Source: Pseudomonadota bacterium (GTDB taxonomy: Bacteria > Pseudomonadota > Alphaproteobacteria > Rhizobiales > Beijerinckiaceae). From it: DNA of 64,000 nt. Each line of letters opens with the position of its first letter. Positions within the stretch are counted from its first letter, which is position 1. Under the pieces are notes generated by a model. That model made no database searches and was not told the DNA's origin. It saw only the letters and a program-made list of their open reading frames with translations. The stretch lies in contig JAIUNR010000003.1 in the NCBI GenBank assembly GCA_020161575.1, positions 248,001 through 312,000 of the forward strand, written 5' to 3'. The translations under genes were made by a program, and so were the position numbers. This document shows, piece after piece, positions 63,614-64,000 of the stretch.

Positions 63614-64000
63614 ATGGGCAAGGCGCATATCCTTTCAGGTAGCGGAATCGTTCTGGCGGCCGCGCTGGCGGGGCTCGCGCCGGGCGGCCAGGCTCAGGCC
63701 GCGGATATGCTGCGCGGCCCCTATGCGGGCGATCAGCAGCCGTCGCGGACCGCCGTGGCTGATTGGGGCGGCATTTATGCCGGTGTGCATGTGGGCGCCA
63801 GCGTGGGCACGGCCGATCCGCGCCGCTTTGCTTCCACGCATCGCAACGCGCTGACCGCATCGCCGGCCATGCCGGCCTCGATTGCCGCCACCGTCAGCGG
63901 CATGGTCGGCCTGCGCGACACCTCGGCCACCAAGTTCTCCTACGGTGCGTTCATCGGCGCCAACTGGCAATGGGATGATGTCGTCCTTGGCATCGAGGGT
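63614..64000 (+). CDS. Outer-membrane beta-barrel protein (partial)
   Basis: The gene runs off the window end after 129 codons. It begins with a signal peptide (LSGSGIVLAAALAGLAPGGQAQA) and continues with WGGIYAGVHVGASVG and FSYGAFIGANWQWDDVVLGIEG, the first strands of an Omp25/OmpA-like barrel (porin family immunogenic-type protein). The ATG at 63614 has GGAG seven bases upstream. It is divergent from nadE. Confidence 0.8.
   Translation, partial: MGKAHILSGSGIVLAAALAGLAPGGQAQAADMLRGPYAGDQQPSRTAVADWGGIYAGVHVGASVGTADPRRFASTHRNALTASPAMPASIAATVSGMVGLRDTSATKFSYGAFIGANWQWDDVVLGIEG

Noticed and set aside
1-64000. CRISPR array, integron or prophage
   Set aside because: No series of regularly spaced repeats, integrase, transposase or phage structural gene is present. 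The only tandem repeats are the heptamer array and a two-copy 14-mer.

Overview
The window is about 62-63% GC and reads as a chromosomal segment of an alphaproteobacterium, most likely a member of the Rhizobiales/Hyphomicrobiales. The evidence is an LdtR-type MarR regulator next to an L,D-transpeptidase, a DUF2865 secreted protein, a Rhizobiales-type porin, an Asp-rich (magnesium-type) HemB, and the conserved order rpoZ-rsh-pyrE-pdxJ-acpS-lepB-rnc-era-recO. The genus cannot be fixed from sequence alone. I found no rRNA, tRNA, CRISPR array, prophage or insertion sequence. Almost all of the window is housekeeping DNA with short intergenic gaps.

Layout. 1-6900: an MFS transporter, thiL, nusB, the riboflavin genes ribH/ribE/ribD, nrdR and glyA, all on the minus strand and mostly overlapping. 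6901-10375: an AT-rich gap with one unrecognised small gene and a ribbon-helix-helix protein, then the cell-wall module ldt-ldtR. 10376-18991: a small membrane protein, a 3-hydroxyisobutyryl-CoA hydrolase, a PEP mutase-like protein, hemB, an orphan LivH-like permease, threonine ammonia-lyase, the N-end rule transferase bpt, and a DsbA-like/flavodoxin pair. 19098-32901: parC, a TadG-like protein, then recO-era-rnc-lepB, acpS-pdxJ-pyrE, a thioesterase, the ppGpp enzyme rsh and rpoZ; facing these are a NYN nuclease-like gene and a family 5 uracil-DNA glycosylase. 32908-41372: smpB, a PaiB-like protein, dapA, an alpha/beta hydrolase, MipA/OmpV, a two-gene envelope module (helix-hairpin-helix membrane protein plus an OmpA protein with three internal repeats), and a porin.

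41742-51607: the phosphatidylethanolamine pair pssA-psd, soxR with a clear SoxR operator facing a small uncharacterised gene, an Atm1-like ABC exporter, a LOG-family protein, cimA, a GFA-family protein and cysS. 51916-58631: two small secreted or periplasmic proteins, then an apparent catabolic cluster (DUF2783, FAD monooxygenase, metallo-hydrolase-like protein, fumarylacetoacetate hydrolase family) divergent from a TRAP solute-binding protein and a MarR regulator. 58723-64000: DUF2865 protein, gltX, two coupled tiny membrane proteins, nadE, and a beta-barrel protein cut by the window end.

No wholly new large system stands out. The best leads are the SoxR-controlled small gene (44307-44612), the orphan LivH-like permease with an extra N-terminal domain (14003-15391), the repeat-containing OmpA/HhH envelope pair (37059-39876), the catabolic cluster with its candidate MarR operator (52969-58631), and the coupled micro-protein pair (61270-61604).
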